Part shown: positions 7,814 to 13,899 of the stretch, piece after piece
Layout: every line of letters begins with the position of its first letter
Numbering within the stretch: position 1 is the first letter of the stretch
Assembly (NCBI RefSeq): GCF_001594145.1
Contig: NZ_LVCF01000003.1
Location: 1 to 16,529 of the forward strand
Reading direction: 5' to 3'
Source of the DNA: Branchiibius sp. NY16-3462-2
Lineage (GTDB): Bacteria; Actinomycetota; Actinomycetes; Actinomycetales; Dermatophilaceae
DNA length: 16,529 bases
Notes under the pieces: model-generated
The model's input: only the letters and a program-made list of their open reading frames with translations
Database searches by the model: none
Told to the model about the DNA's origin: nothing
Position numbers and translations under genes: made by a program

Positions 7814-9147
7814 TCTCCGGTGGAGAGGTCACCGTCCCCAAACTCTTCGTCAACAACTCCAACGGCCGCCTCGGCCTGGTCGGCTACTGGGACGTCGTGG
7901 CCTTCGACGAGTTCGCTGGAAAGAAGAAGCGCACCGACAAGGCGCTCGTTGACATCATGAAGAACTACATGGCGAACAAGTCGTTCTCGCGTGGCGTCGA
8001 GACGCTCGGAGCCGAGGCGTCGATGGTCTTCGTCGGCAACACCTCGCACAACGTGCCGTACATGCTGAAGCACTCCGACCTCTTCGACGAACTGCCGGAG
8101 AGCTACCACGACTCGGCCTTCCTCGACCGCCTCCACTTCTACATCCCCGGCTGGGAAGTCGACACCATCCGCAGCGAGATGTTCTCTGACGGCTACGGGT
8201 TCGTCGTCGACTACATCGCCGAGGTCTTGAAGTCGATGCGTGACGCCGACTACTCCGACCGCTACCAGCAATACTTCACGCTCGGCTCGGATATCTCCAC
8301 GCGCGACCGCGACGGCATCCACAAGACGTTCTCCGGCCTTATGAAGATTATCTACCCCCACGGGGAGGCGACAAAGGAGCAAATCGAGGAGATCCTCCGG
8401 TTCGCGGTCGAGGGTCGCAAGCGCGTCAAGGATCAGATCCTGCGGATCGACTCAACGATGGCTGAGGTGAAGTTCGGCTACTCCGACAAAGCCGGCGAGT
8501 GGCGCGGCGTCACAACCCTTGAGGAGGACGAGTATCCGGCCTATTACCACGAGCGGGGCGTTGACGCCGGTCGCGAGGTGATGGACAGCGGCTCTTCCAC
8601 CGACTCTGCGGCTGCGGCTACCGCGTTCGAGGCCCCGCCCACGCCGGAGCCACTTTTCGAGGGGCACCGCGAATTTCAAGAGAACCAACGCGGCGTCTCC
8701 TACGAGAGCCTTCTGTTGCCGTATCTGCGCGGAGCTAGGGACATTCGGATCGTCGACCCGTACATTCGCCTGCCGCACCAAGGACGCAACCTCGTCGACC
8801 TCCTCGCGTTGGTCGCCTCCATCAAGGACCCAGCCGACGAGATCGCCGTCAAGCTCGTCACCAAGGAAGACAACGGCGACTTCCAACAGCAGCACCTCCT
8901 GATGCTCAAGGAAATCCAGGACGGCGCGGCTTCGGCGGGCATCAAGTTCAACGTCGAGTGGGACGAGAGCATCCATGACCGCTCGATCGCGACCGACAAC
9001 GGTTGGAAGATCCTTCTTGGGCGCGGCCTAGACATATTCCAAAAGGGATCTGGCAGTCAGTACGACATCGGCGCTCGCCGCCAAGAATTCCGTCAAGTAG
9101 TCGCTTTTGGCGTCACCTACATCAACGAGGGCAAGGAGGCCAAATGA
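7807..9147 (+). CDS. brxL: BrxL (BREX Lon-like AAA+ protein), N-terminally truncated, with MIT_C/PLD-like tail
   Basis: BrxL is the AAA+ effector-like component of type 1 BREX. This fragment begins inside the AAA+ domain at MLISGGEVTV and retains Walker B VVAFDE (residues 30-35), the SFSRG loop (59-63), VFVGN (74-78) and the arginine-finger region FLDRLHFYIPGW (105-116). The N-terminal DNA-binding part and Walker A, about 250 residues, are absent, so it should not hydrolyse ATP by itself. After a low-complexity linker (about 255-285), residues ~300-440 resemble the MIT_C phospholipase-D-like domain: DPYIRLPHQGRNL, IHDRSI (H390), DNGWKILLGRGLDIFQ. The ATG lies inside the ATGTTGA stop/start overlap with brxC, so it could still be translated by coupling. 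No frameshift or stop interrupts it. The stop is nine bases from that of the convergent integrase. Confidence 0.88.
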   Translation: MLISGGEVTVPKLFVNNSNGRLGLVGYWDVVAFDEFAGKKKRTDKALVDIMKNYMANKSFSRGVETLGAEASMVFVGNTSHNVPYMLKHSDLFDELPESYHDSAFLDRLHFYIPGWEVDTIRSEMFSDGYGFVVDYIAEVLKSMRDADYSDRYQQYFTLGSDISTRDRDGIHKTFSGLMKIIYPHGEATKEQIEEILRFAVEGRKRVKDQILRIDSTMAEVKFGYSDKAGEWRGVTTLEEDEYPAYYHERGVDAGREVMDSGSSTDSAAAATAFEAPPTPEPLFEGHREFQENQRGVSYESLLLPYLRGARDIRIVDPYIRLPHQGRNLVDLLALVASIKDPADEIAVKLVTKEDNGDFQQQHLLMLKEIQDGAASAGIKFNVEWDESIHDRSIATDNGWKILLGRGLDIFQKGSGSQYDIGARRQEFRQVVAFGVTYINEGKEAK

Positions 9148-9156
9148 CCAGCCGTG

Positions 9157-10434
9157 TTAGCGCTCCGTGAGAATTGGCATCCACGCCGCCGACAATTCAA
9201 CGCTGTCACCAATCCTGTCCGCGAGTTGGCGGTCGCGGTCGATGGTGGCGTGCTGGTAGATCGCCATCGCCGCGAGTGACGCATGTCCCGCGCGGGCCTG
9301 CAGTTCCGCTGGTGTCGCACCGTGTTGACCGGCGAGCGTCAGCGCCGAGTGCCGCAGGCCGTGGATCGTGAGATCCGGCCGGCCCGCCGCTGACCGCGCG
9401 AGCTCGTACCGCGACAGCAGATACCGCGCGCTCATGTGGTCCTTCCGCTCGCCGGGGAACAGAAGACCGAGAGCGCCGGGCGCCGTGTGCGCCAGCAGGT
9501 GCGCCCGCAGCATCGGCAGGAACGCCGGTGGCAGGTGCACGACCCGCGTCCCCTTCGCGGTCTTGGGTGGCCCGATGACGCGGCCGCAGTCCGGACATGC
9601 CCCCTCCGCAGCGGGATTCGCGTCCTTCTCGATCTTCCGGCGCACCGCGATCGCTCCGGTCGAGGCGTCGATGTCCGACCGGCGCAGCTCGAAGATCTCC
9701 CCCTCGCGCATCCCGCCGAACGCGGCGAGCACGATGAAGAGCCGCAGCCGCTCCGGCATCGCGTCGACAATGATCGCGAGTTCGTCTACGGGAGAGGGCT
9801 TTTGCTCCTTGCGCACCTTCGCCGCGGACGCCTTCGGGATCCGCACCGGGTTGCGTTCGATCAGCTCTTCGTCCTCGGCCGCCTTCATGATCGACCGCAG
9901 CAACCGATACGTGGCCGCGTTGCCGGCCGGCGTCGACCGCGGTAGCGACGAGTGCCACTCACGGACCATCTCCCGTGTGATCGCCTTCAACGGCACATCA
10001 CCGAACACCGGCAGCAGCTGGGTCCGCAGCACCCGGCCGTATTCGCGTCCCGTGTTCGGCCGCAGATCGCGCTCGGTCAGGTACCGATCGGCGTACACCG
10101 CAAACGTATTCGCCGCCTCGCGCCGCTCTTTCTCCTTGACGGCCTCCATCCGGCGCTGCGGCGTGACGTACGCGGACGGGTCCTCCATCAGCTGGCGCTC
10201 GGCCTTCACCCACTCCTCCGCGTCGACCTTCGCCCGGAACGTCGACGGTGCCGAGACCGTCACTCCCGCAGGCGTAGTCACCCGTGCTTGCCACCGGCCG
10301 TCGCATCGGCAGCGTTCCGACTTCGGGCATGAGCGCTGGTGGGTTCCTCGGCCGCCGCAGGTGCACTTCTGCCGCTGCGAACACGACGCAACGTGCACCT
10401 TCCGCACGTTGCCTGATGCCGCCTTGCTGACCAT
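9157..10434 (-). CDS. int: Tyrosine recombinase (element integrase)
   Basis: It catalyses site-specific integration and excision of the element at the tRNA-Ala gene. I start at the ATG at 10434 (MVSKAASGNV) because GGGGAGG lies eight bases upstream; an in-frame ATG at 10524 lacks this and would run through the 11-bp repeats. In 425 residues the catalytic set is visible: R243 (GGMREGEI), K at about 291-294 (PKTAKGTR), H358 and R361 (HGLRHS), H384 (GHAS) and the nucleophile Y393 (IYQH). The core-binding domain spans about 105-205 (TFAVYADRYL to RLLRSIM). The N-terminus has an unusual cysteine cluster (C18, C24, C26, C36, C42, C44) that may bind zinc before the arm-binding region, and a CPDC pair sits in the catalytic domain. 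No xis gene is seen beside it. Confidence 0.93.
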   Translation of the reverse strand: MVSKAASGNVRKVHVASCSQRQKCTCGGRGTHQRSCPKSERCRCDGRWQARVTTPAGVTVSAPSTFRAKVDAEEWVKAERQLMEDPSAYVTPQRRMEAVKEKERREAANTFAVYADRYLTERDLRPNTGREYGRVLRTQLLPVFGDVPLKAITREMVREWHSSLPRSTPAGNAATYRLLRSIMKAAEDEELIERNPVRIPKASAAKVRKEQKPSPVDELAIIVDAMPERLRLFIVLAAFGGMREGEIFELRRSDIDASTGAIAVRRKIEKDANPAAEGACPDCGRVIGPPKTAKGTRVVHLPPAFLPMLRAHLLAHTAPGALGLLFPGERKDHMSARYLLSRYELARSAAGRPDLTIHGLRHSALTLAGQHGATPAELQARAGHASLAAMAIYQHATIDRDRQLADRIGDSVELSAAWMPILTER

Positions 10435-10483
10435 CCGATCAACCTCCCCGCAAGAGGGGTTGCCCCCTGCTTTCAATCTGCCA

Positions 10484-10515
10484 GTGCCAGATCTGTGCCA
10501 GATCTGTGCCAGATT
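10484..10515. repeat. 11-bp tandem repeats upstream of the integrase
   Basis: GTGCCAGATCT occurs at 10484-10494 and 10495-10505, and GTGCCAGATT at 10506-10515: nearly three direct copies with a period of 11 bases, one helical turn. They lie between the integrase start and the tRNA half-site, where arm-type integrase sites or excisionase sites are expected. They may also control the int promoter. The role is inferred from position only. Confidence 0.7.
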
Positions 10516-10595
10516 GACGGGCACCAGTGTCGCATAGTGTCCCTAAAACCGCAGTTCACAGGCTTGGAATTCCGGGTATAACGAAATATGACCCC

Positions 10596-10642
10596 GCTTT
10601 GCAAGCAGGGGGTTACGGGTTCGAGTCCCGTTGGCTCCACCA
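10596..10642 (+). other. attR: displaced 3' half of tRNA-Ala(UGC)
   Basis: From the anticodon arm onward the sequence is a well-formed tRNA: loop TTTGCAA with anticodon TGC at 10600-10602, stem GCAGG, a five-base variable loop, T-arm ACGGG-TTCGAGT-CCCGT, 3' acceptor strand TGGCTCC, discriminator A and encoded CCA at 10640-10642. The T in the third position from the end of the acceptor strand would give the G3:U70 pair of tRNA-Ala. Left of it there is no D-arm or matching acceptor strand, and the 5' anticodon stem CCCGC has one C-A mismatch (10595 with 10607). So identity with the original gene starts to the right of 10595. This is the integration core left after insertion; the whole tRNA should stand at the far left end of the element. 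Confidence 0.8.
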
Positions 10643-10708
10643 CTTCACATGCATCAGCAACGACAACGGTCATCGCCGTCAATGACTCCCCGGGCCTAAC
10701 CTGAAGCC

Positions 10709-11020
10709 GTGGACATCCGCACGCTGGCCGTACTTCCGTCGGCGCGTGTTCGCCAGTGTCGGGAAGAGATTGAGGCTCTGGTCCACGCTCACCACGCGAC
10801 CGAGCCAAGGGTGTTCGGCTCTGTCGCCCGAGGTGAGGACCAGCCAGGGTCGGACGTTGACCTGCTGGTTGAATTCACCGACAAGGCAACCTTGCTCGAC
10901 GAAGTCGGCCTTCGTCTCGCCCTCGCCGACTTGCTGCAGGTCGAGGTCGACGTGATCGCGCTCAACTCCCTGCGCGGACCGATGCGCGACCGGGTGCTCA
11001 GCGAAGCGGTGGCGATTTAA
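10709..11020 (+). CDS. MNT-type minimal nucleotidyltransferase domain protein
   Basis: A 103-residue protein of the nucleotidyltransferase fold. The signature GSVARGEDQPGSDVDLLVEF covers residues 37-56, with G37-S38 and R41, carboxylates D49 and D51, and the third likely metal ligand D81 in VEVDVIAL. Length and motif fit MntA-like antitoxins, which AMPylate a HEPN toxin partner, but no HEPN gene follows: the next gene is on the other strand. It starts at a GTG with only a weak upstream GAAG. It lies directly beyond attR, so it is chromosomal or belongs to an older island. Its function without a partner is unknown. Confidence 0.85.
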   Translation: MDIRTLAVLPSARVRQCREEIEALVHAHHATEPRVFGSVARGEDQPGSDVDLLVEFTDKATLLDEVGLRLALADLLQVEVDVIALNSLRGPMRDRVLSEAVAI

Positions 11021-11036
11021 CCAGCCCAGCAGTGTG

Positions 11037-11063
11037 ACCGGCCGAGGGGGTCAGTTGGCCGGT
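11037..11063. terminator. Inverted repeat between convergent genes, possible bidirectional terminator
   Basis: ACCGGCC and GGCCGGT form a seven-base-pair stem around a 13-base loop. It sits between the stop of the MNT gene and the end of the minus-strand membrane protein gene, and covers the stop codon of the latter. No T run follows on either strand, so it is a weak candidate. Confidence 0.3.
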
Positions 11064-11389
11064 TGCTCTGGGGTTTCGGGGGTGCCGGCCAGGCGTTGCT
11101 GAACCCGCTGCTCCACCAATGCATCCAGCTTCTTCTGCGACAGCGCCCGGTGTAGCGGCAGCCCCAAGCCCAGCCCGATCAGCAGACCGGCACCCAGCGC
11201 GAGCCCACTGATCCACAAGATCCTCGGCCGCGGGTCGGTCAGGCCCTTGGTCGTACCGCCGCCCTGGTAGCGCGTGGCGATCTCCCAGATCACCTTCAGG
11301 TCGACGCTGATGACCATGATCAACATGATTCCGCCGACGATTCCCGCAATAAGGCCGAGCACCAAGAGCGTCAGCTTGAGCTTCTTCAT
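11051..11389 (-). CDS. Small two-helix membrane protein, 112 aa
   Basis: No family is recognised. I start at the ATG at 11389 (MKKLKLTLLV), a typical membrane-protein start, though no clear ribosome binding site precedes it; an ATG at 11491 in the same frame would add 34 residues and overlap the start of the riboswitch on the other strand. One strongly hydrophobic segment covers about residues 5-28 (LTLLVLGLIAGIVGGIMLIM) and a second glycine-rich one about 62-85 (LWISGLALGAGLLIGLGLGL). They are separated by a polar segment with a lysine/proline stretch. The C-terminus (LSQKKLDALVEQRVQQRLAG) could form a short coiled coil, followed by a PETPEQPAN tail. It is divergent from the riboswitch-controlled operon. 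Confidence 0.7.
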   Translation of the reverse strand: MKKLKLTLLVLGLIAGIVGGIMLIMVISVDLKVIWEIATRYQGGGTTKGLTDPRPRILWISGLALGAGLLIGLGLGLPLHRALSQKKLDALVEQRVQQRLAGTPETPEQPAN

Positions 11390-11449
11390 AGACGAACCGT
11401 ATTGCACCCGCGCCAGGATGGACCCCCCGAAACCCCGTCCGAACAGAAG

Positions 11450-11479
11450 TGGACAACCCGGCTGAAAATAACCTACCGT
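11450..11479 (+). promoter_or_regulatory. Candidate sigma-70-type promoter for the riboswitch operon
   Basis: TGGACA at 11450-11455 and TACCGT at 11474-11479 are 18 bases apart, close to the housekeeping -35 and to the TANNNT form of the actinobacterial -10. The predicted start, about 11486, coincides with the 5' end of the riboswitch. An imperfect dyad CCTAC-7-GTAGG (11472-11488) overlaps the -10 and could be an operator. Confidence 0.4.
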
Positions 11480-11485
11480 CACAGT

Positions 11486-11590
11486 AGGCATTGAGTGTCA
11501 GCGACAAGCCCTGGCTTGCTGACCGGCAACCCTCCTTCGCGGTGGGGTGCTCCAGGTGAAAGCCCGGCCCGACCGGAACCCCGGCGGGCA
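11486..11590 (+). ncRNA. SAM-IV riboswitch
   Basis: The sequence strongly resembles the actinobacterial SAM-IV class that senses S-adenosylmethionine. P1 pairs GGCATT (11487-11492) with AAAGCC (11559-11564), with one mismatch. P2 is GTCAGC (11497-11502) with GCTGAC (11518-11523), continued after a GAC internal loop by AAGCC/GGCTT. The conserved GGCAACC (11525-11531) follows, then P3 CCCTCC/GGTGGG around TTCGC, and the core GGTG...AGGTGA. A downstream hairpin is formed by CCCG-A-CCGG and CCGG-CGGG around AACC (11568-11588). The ribosome binding site GGGAG at 11600-11604 and the ATG at 11611 follow closely, so control of translation start is plausible. It precedes a four-gene operon. The class call is from memory of the consensus, not from a covariance search. 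Confidence 0.85.
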
Positions 11591-11610
11591 AGCGCGAGAG
11601 GGAGCAGCAC

Positions 11611-12414
11611 ATGAGTAACGCCGTCATCGATAGCACCGACTTCGCCGCCGACTGGCAGCAGTGGCACGACCAGCACGAGGAAGCGCGGGCGGACAAGCAC
11701 GGTTTCCTCGCCGTCACCGGTCTGCACTACCTCACCGACGAGCCGCAGCGCTTCGAACGCGCCCCCGGCCAGTGGTGGACCGACGACGCCGGCATCCACG
11801 TGACCCTGGCAGCCGGCGAGATCCTCGACTACGACGGTCAACCCCGCAGCGACGAGCAGGTCGACTTCGGTATCATCCCCGAACGAGGCGGTGTCACAGC
11901 CGGATTCGAGGACGGTGTCATCGAGATCGCCAAGCGCGGCGGCCAGGACATCATCCGCCCCCGCCACCCCGACCACGAGATCCTCACCGCCTACGAAGGC
12001 ACCCCCACCTTCGCCCCCGACCCGTCCTGGGTCCTCGAGGGCCGCTACACGGCGTACGCCGAACCCATCCCCACCACCGTCGGCGCCGCCGTCGACGACC
12101 TCCAGCACGTCTACGACGCACCCGGCGAGATCCACTTCAGCAAGGACGGCCAGGACCTGACCCTGGTCGCCTTCCCCGGCCACGGCGACAACCTGCTGGT
12201 GCTCCTGCGCGACGCGACGAGCGGCGTCAGCACGTACGCCGCGAACCGGGCCCTGTCGGTCCCCGCGCCCGACGCGGACGGCCGGGTCACGCTCGACTTC
12301 AACCGCGCGACCAACCTGCCCTGCGCCTACACGCCGTACGCCACCTGCCCGCTGCCGCCCGCCCAGAACCGCCTACCGATCGCGGTGGAGGCCGGCGAGA
12401 AGACCCCGCTGTGA
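11611..12414 (+). CDS. DUF1684 family protein
   Basis: A 267-residue protein of the DUF1684 family; its biochemical activity is not known. The family signature at the C-terminus is clear: LDFNRATNLPCAYTPYATCPLPP followed by NRLPIAVEAGEK. The N-terminal HGFLAVTGLHYL and the ILTAYEGTPTF and VYDAPGEIHF segments also fit. There is no signal peptide or membrane helix, so it should be cytoplasmic. The ATG is preceded by GGGAG with a six-base spacer and lies just behind the SAM-IV riboswitch, so this is the first gene of the regulated operon. Its TGA overlaps the GTG of the next gene (GTGA). Confidence 0.9.
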   Translation: MSNAVIDSTDFAADWQQWHDQHEEARADKHGFLAVTGLHYLTDEPQRFERAPGQWWTDDAGIHVTLAAGEILDYDGQPRSDEQVDFGIIPERGGVTAGFEDGVIEIAKRGGQDIIRPRHPDHEILTAYEGTPTFAPDPSWVLEGRYTAYAEPIPTTVGAAVDDLQHVYDAPGEIHFSKDGQDLTLVAFPGHGDNLLVLLRDATSGVSTYAANRALSVPAPDADGRVTLDFNRATNLPCAYTPYATCPLPPAQNRLPIAVEAGEKTPL

Positions 12415-13427
12415 CGCTGCGCAAACTGCATTTCCTCACCCCCGGCAACTACCTGGACGACCGCCCGGGTAAGGGCCTGGAGGAGACCCTCCAACTCTTC
12501 GAGTACGCCGAGCGGCTGGGTTACGACGGCGGCTGGATCCGCCAGCGCCACCTGGAGCACGGCGTCTCGGCGGCAGCCGTCTTCCTGGCCGCAGCCAGCC
12601 AGCGGACACACCGCATCGAACTCGGCACCGCGGTCATCCCGATCGGGTATGAAAACCCGGTCCGGTTGGCCGAGGACCTGGCCACGGTCGACGTACTCTC
12701 CGGTGGTCGTCTCCAACCCGGCTTCAGCACCGGTATGCCGCACCCGGAGCTCCTCGCGGATCTGGTGCACGAAGGTGACTGGCGCAGTTACGAATTGGGC
12801 TACGAGCGGATCGAACGCGTCCGCGAAGCTCTGTCCGGCGAATATCTCGGAGACGAAGACACCCGCATCGAGTCACCCGGCAATATCCAGCGACCGCGGA
12901 TCCAGCCCTACAGCCCGGGTCTGGTTGACCGGCTCTGGTACGGCGGCACCAGCGCCCGCTCCGTGCGGTGGTCGGGCGAGCATGGCTACCACCTGCTGAC
13001 CGGCAACATCATCAGCGGTGAGGGTGCGACGGATTTCGCTGCAACACAACGGGATCTGATCGAGCAGTTCCGGGCGGGTGGCGGTGCTGAACGGCGGGTC
13101 GGCCTCGGAAGGGTCATCCTGCCGTTGGACAGTGCCGATCAGCGGACCCGCGAGCGCTACCGCGCCTACGTCGCCTCACGCACCGAGCGCACGAAGACCG
13201 CGCACGGGCCACGTGGAGTCCTCTTCGCTCCGGACCTCATCGGCACTGACGAGCAGATCGCCGAACAGCTGCACGCAGATGCCGCCTTCGGTGCCACCGA
13301 GGAGTTGCGGGTGGAGTTGCCCTACGAGCTCGGTCTGGACGACTACCGACAGATCCTCTCCGATGTCGCAGAGAACCTAGCCCCGCAGCTGGGCTGGCGC
13401 CCGGCGGTGGCTGCTCTGGCGGGCTGA
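12411..13427 (+). CDS. LLM-class flavin-dependent oxidoreductase (luciferase-like)
   Basis: A 338-residue bacterial luciferase-like monooxygenase. The TIM-barrel family signature is visible in IELGTAVIPIGYENPVRLAEDLATVDVLSGGRLQPGFSTG, shown here only in its key parts: GTAVIP, NPVRLAEDLATVD, LSGGRL. WYGGTSARSVRWSGEHGYHLL follows the usual second half. The cofactor is reduced FMN or F420; the sequence does not tell which. The GTG at 12411 overlaps the upstream stop, and the much longer frame reading from 11661 is a shadow of the DUF1684 gene. The position in a SAM-controlled operon suggests a sulfur compound (sulfonate, sulfone or sulfide) as substrate, which is inference only. Confidence 0.9.
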   Translation: MTLRKLHFLTPGNYLDDRPGKGLEETLQLFEYAERLGYDGGWIRQRHLEHGVSAAAVFLAAASQRTHRIELGTAVIPIGYENPVRLAEDLATVDVLSGGRLQPGFSTGMPHPELLADLVHEGDWRSYELGYERIERVREALSGEYLGDEDTRIESPGNIQRPRIQPYSPGLVDRLWYGGTSARSVRWSGEHGYHLLTGNIISGEGATDFAATQRDLIEQFRAGGGAERRVGLGRVILPLDSADQRTRERYRAYVASRTERTKTAHGPRGVLFAPDLIGTDEQIAEQLHADAAFGATEELRVELPYELGLDDYRQILSDVAENLAPQLGWRPAVAALAG

Positions 13428-13458
13428 CCCTGTCCGAGCGCCTGGCTACCGTGAGGGA

Positions 13459-13899
13459 ATGCCGATCACACTGGAGAACGTCGGGATCGCCGTACGTGAC
13501 ATCGAGGAGGCAGTGGCCTTCTTCACTGACCTCGGGCTCAGCGTCCTTGGTCGGGACGAGGTCAGCGGCGAATGGTCCGACACCGCGGTCGGGCTCGACG
13601 GCAACCACGCCAAGATCGCCAAGCTCCAAACCCCCGGCGGGCAGGGCACCTTAGAACTGTTCGAGTACCTCGACGACCTGGCTATCGAAACCACCCCGAC
13701 CCTGCCCAACGAGATCGGCATGCACCGGGTCGCCTTCTCGGTCGACGACATCGAGGAGTCCCTGGCGATCGCCGCACGGCACGGGTGCTACCCGCTGCGG
13801 GGCGTCGCGACGTACGGCGACAGTTACAAACTCACCTACCTGCGCGGTCCGAGCGGAATCATCGTGATGCTGGCCCAGGACTTGACGGCCAACCCGTGA
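13459..13899 (+). CDS. VOC (glyoxalase/methylmalonyl-CoA epimerase-like) superfamily protein
   Basis: A 146-residue vicinal-oxygen-chelate protein with two beta-alpha-beta-beta-beta modules: ENVGIAVRDIEEAVAFFTDLGL at the N-terminus, LELFEYL, then MHRVAFSVDDIEESLAIAARHG and YLRGPSGIIVML. The usual metal ligands are only partly present. The first histidine of the family is an asparagine (ENVGI) and the final glutamate is a methionine (IIVML), while the histidine of MHRVAF and a glutamate in LELFEY are kept. It may therefore bind metal poorly, or act as a binding protein. The gene starts 31 bases after the oxidoreductase and its stop overlaps the next start (GTGA), so it is probably in the same operon. 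Confidence 0.88.
   Translation: MPITLENVGIAVRDIEEAVAFFTDLGLSVLGRDEVSGEWSDTAVGLDGNHAKIAKLQTPGGQGTLELFEYLDDLAIETTPTLPNEIGMHRVAFSVDDIEESLAIAARHGCYPLRGVATYGDSYKLTYLRGPSGIIVMLAQDLTANP

Larger units (their letters stand above)
1..10642. mobile_element. Right-hand portion of an integrative mobilizable/conjugative element
   Basis: A tyrosine recombinase gene lies next to a displaced tRNA-Ala 3' half at 10596-10642, the classic right end of a tRNA-integrated element. A MobF relaxase is on the same side, and a defence operon is the cargo. In the expected geometry the intact tRNA-Ala lies at the other end of the element, left of this window, so the left boundary is not visible and coordinate 1 is only the window edge. 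No type IV secretion genes, replication gene or excisionase gene are seen here. Whether it is self-transmissible (ICE) or only mobilizable (IME) cannot be decided from this window. Confidence 0.75.

Noticed and set aside
9148..9156. Terminator between brxL and the integrase
   Set aside because: Only nine bases separate the convergent stops, and no hairpin with a T run is found around them.
10567..10642. A complete tRNA-Ala gene
   Set aside because: The 5' side lacks the acceptor strand (a GGGGCCA-like start) and any D-arm, and the anticodon stem has a mismatch. Only the 3' half is present.
11661..12410. 588-codon frame as an N-terminal extension of the LLM oxidoreductase
   Set aside because: The first 250 codons are an arginine/proline-rich shadow of the DUF1684 gene. 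The real start is the GTG at 12411.
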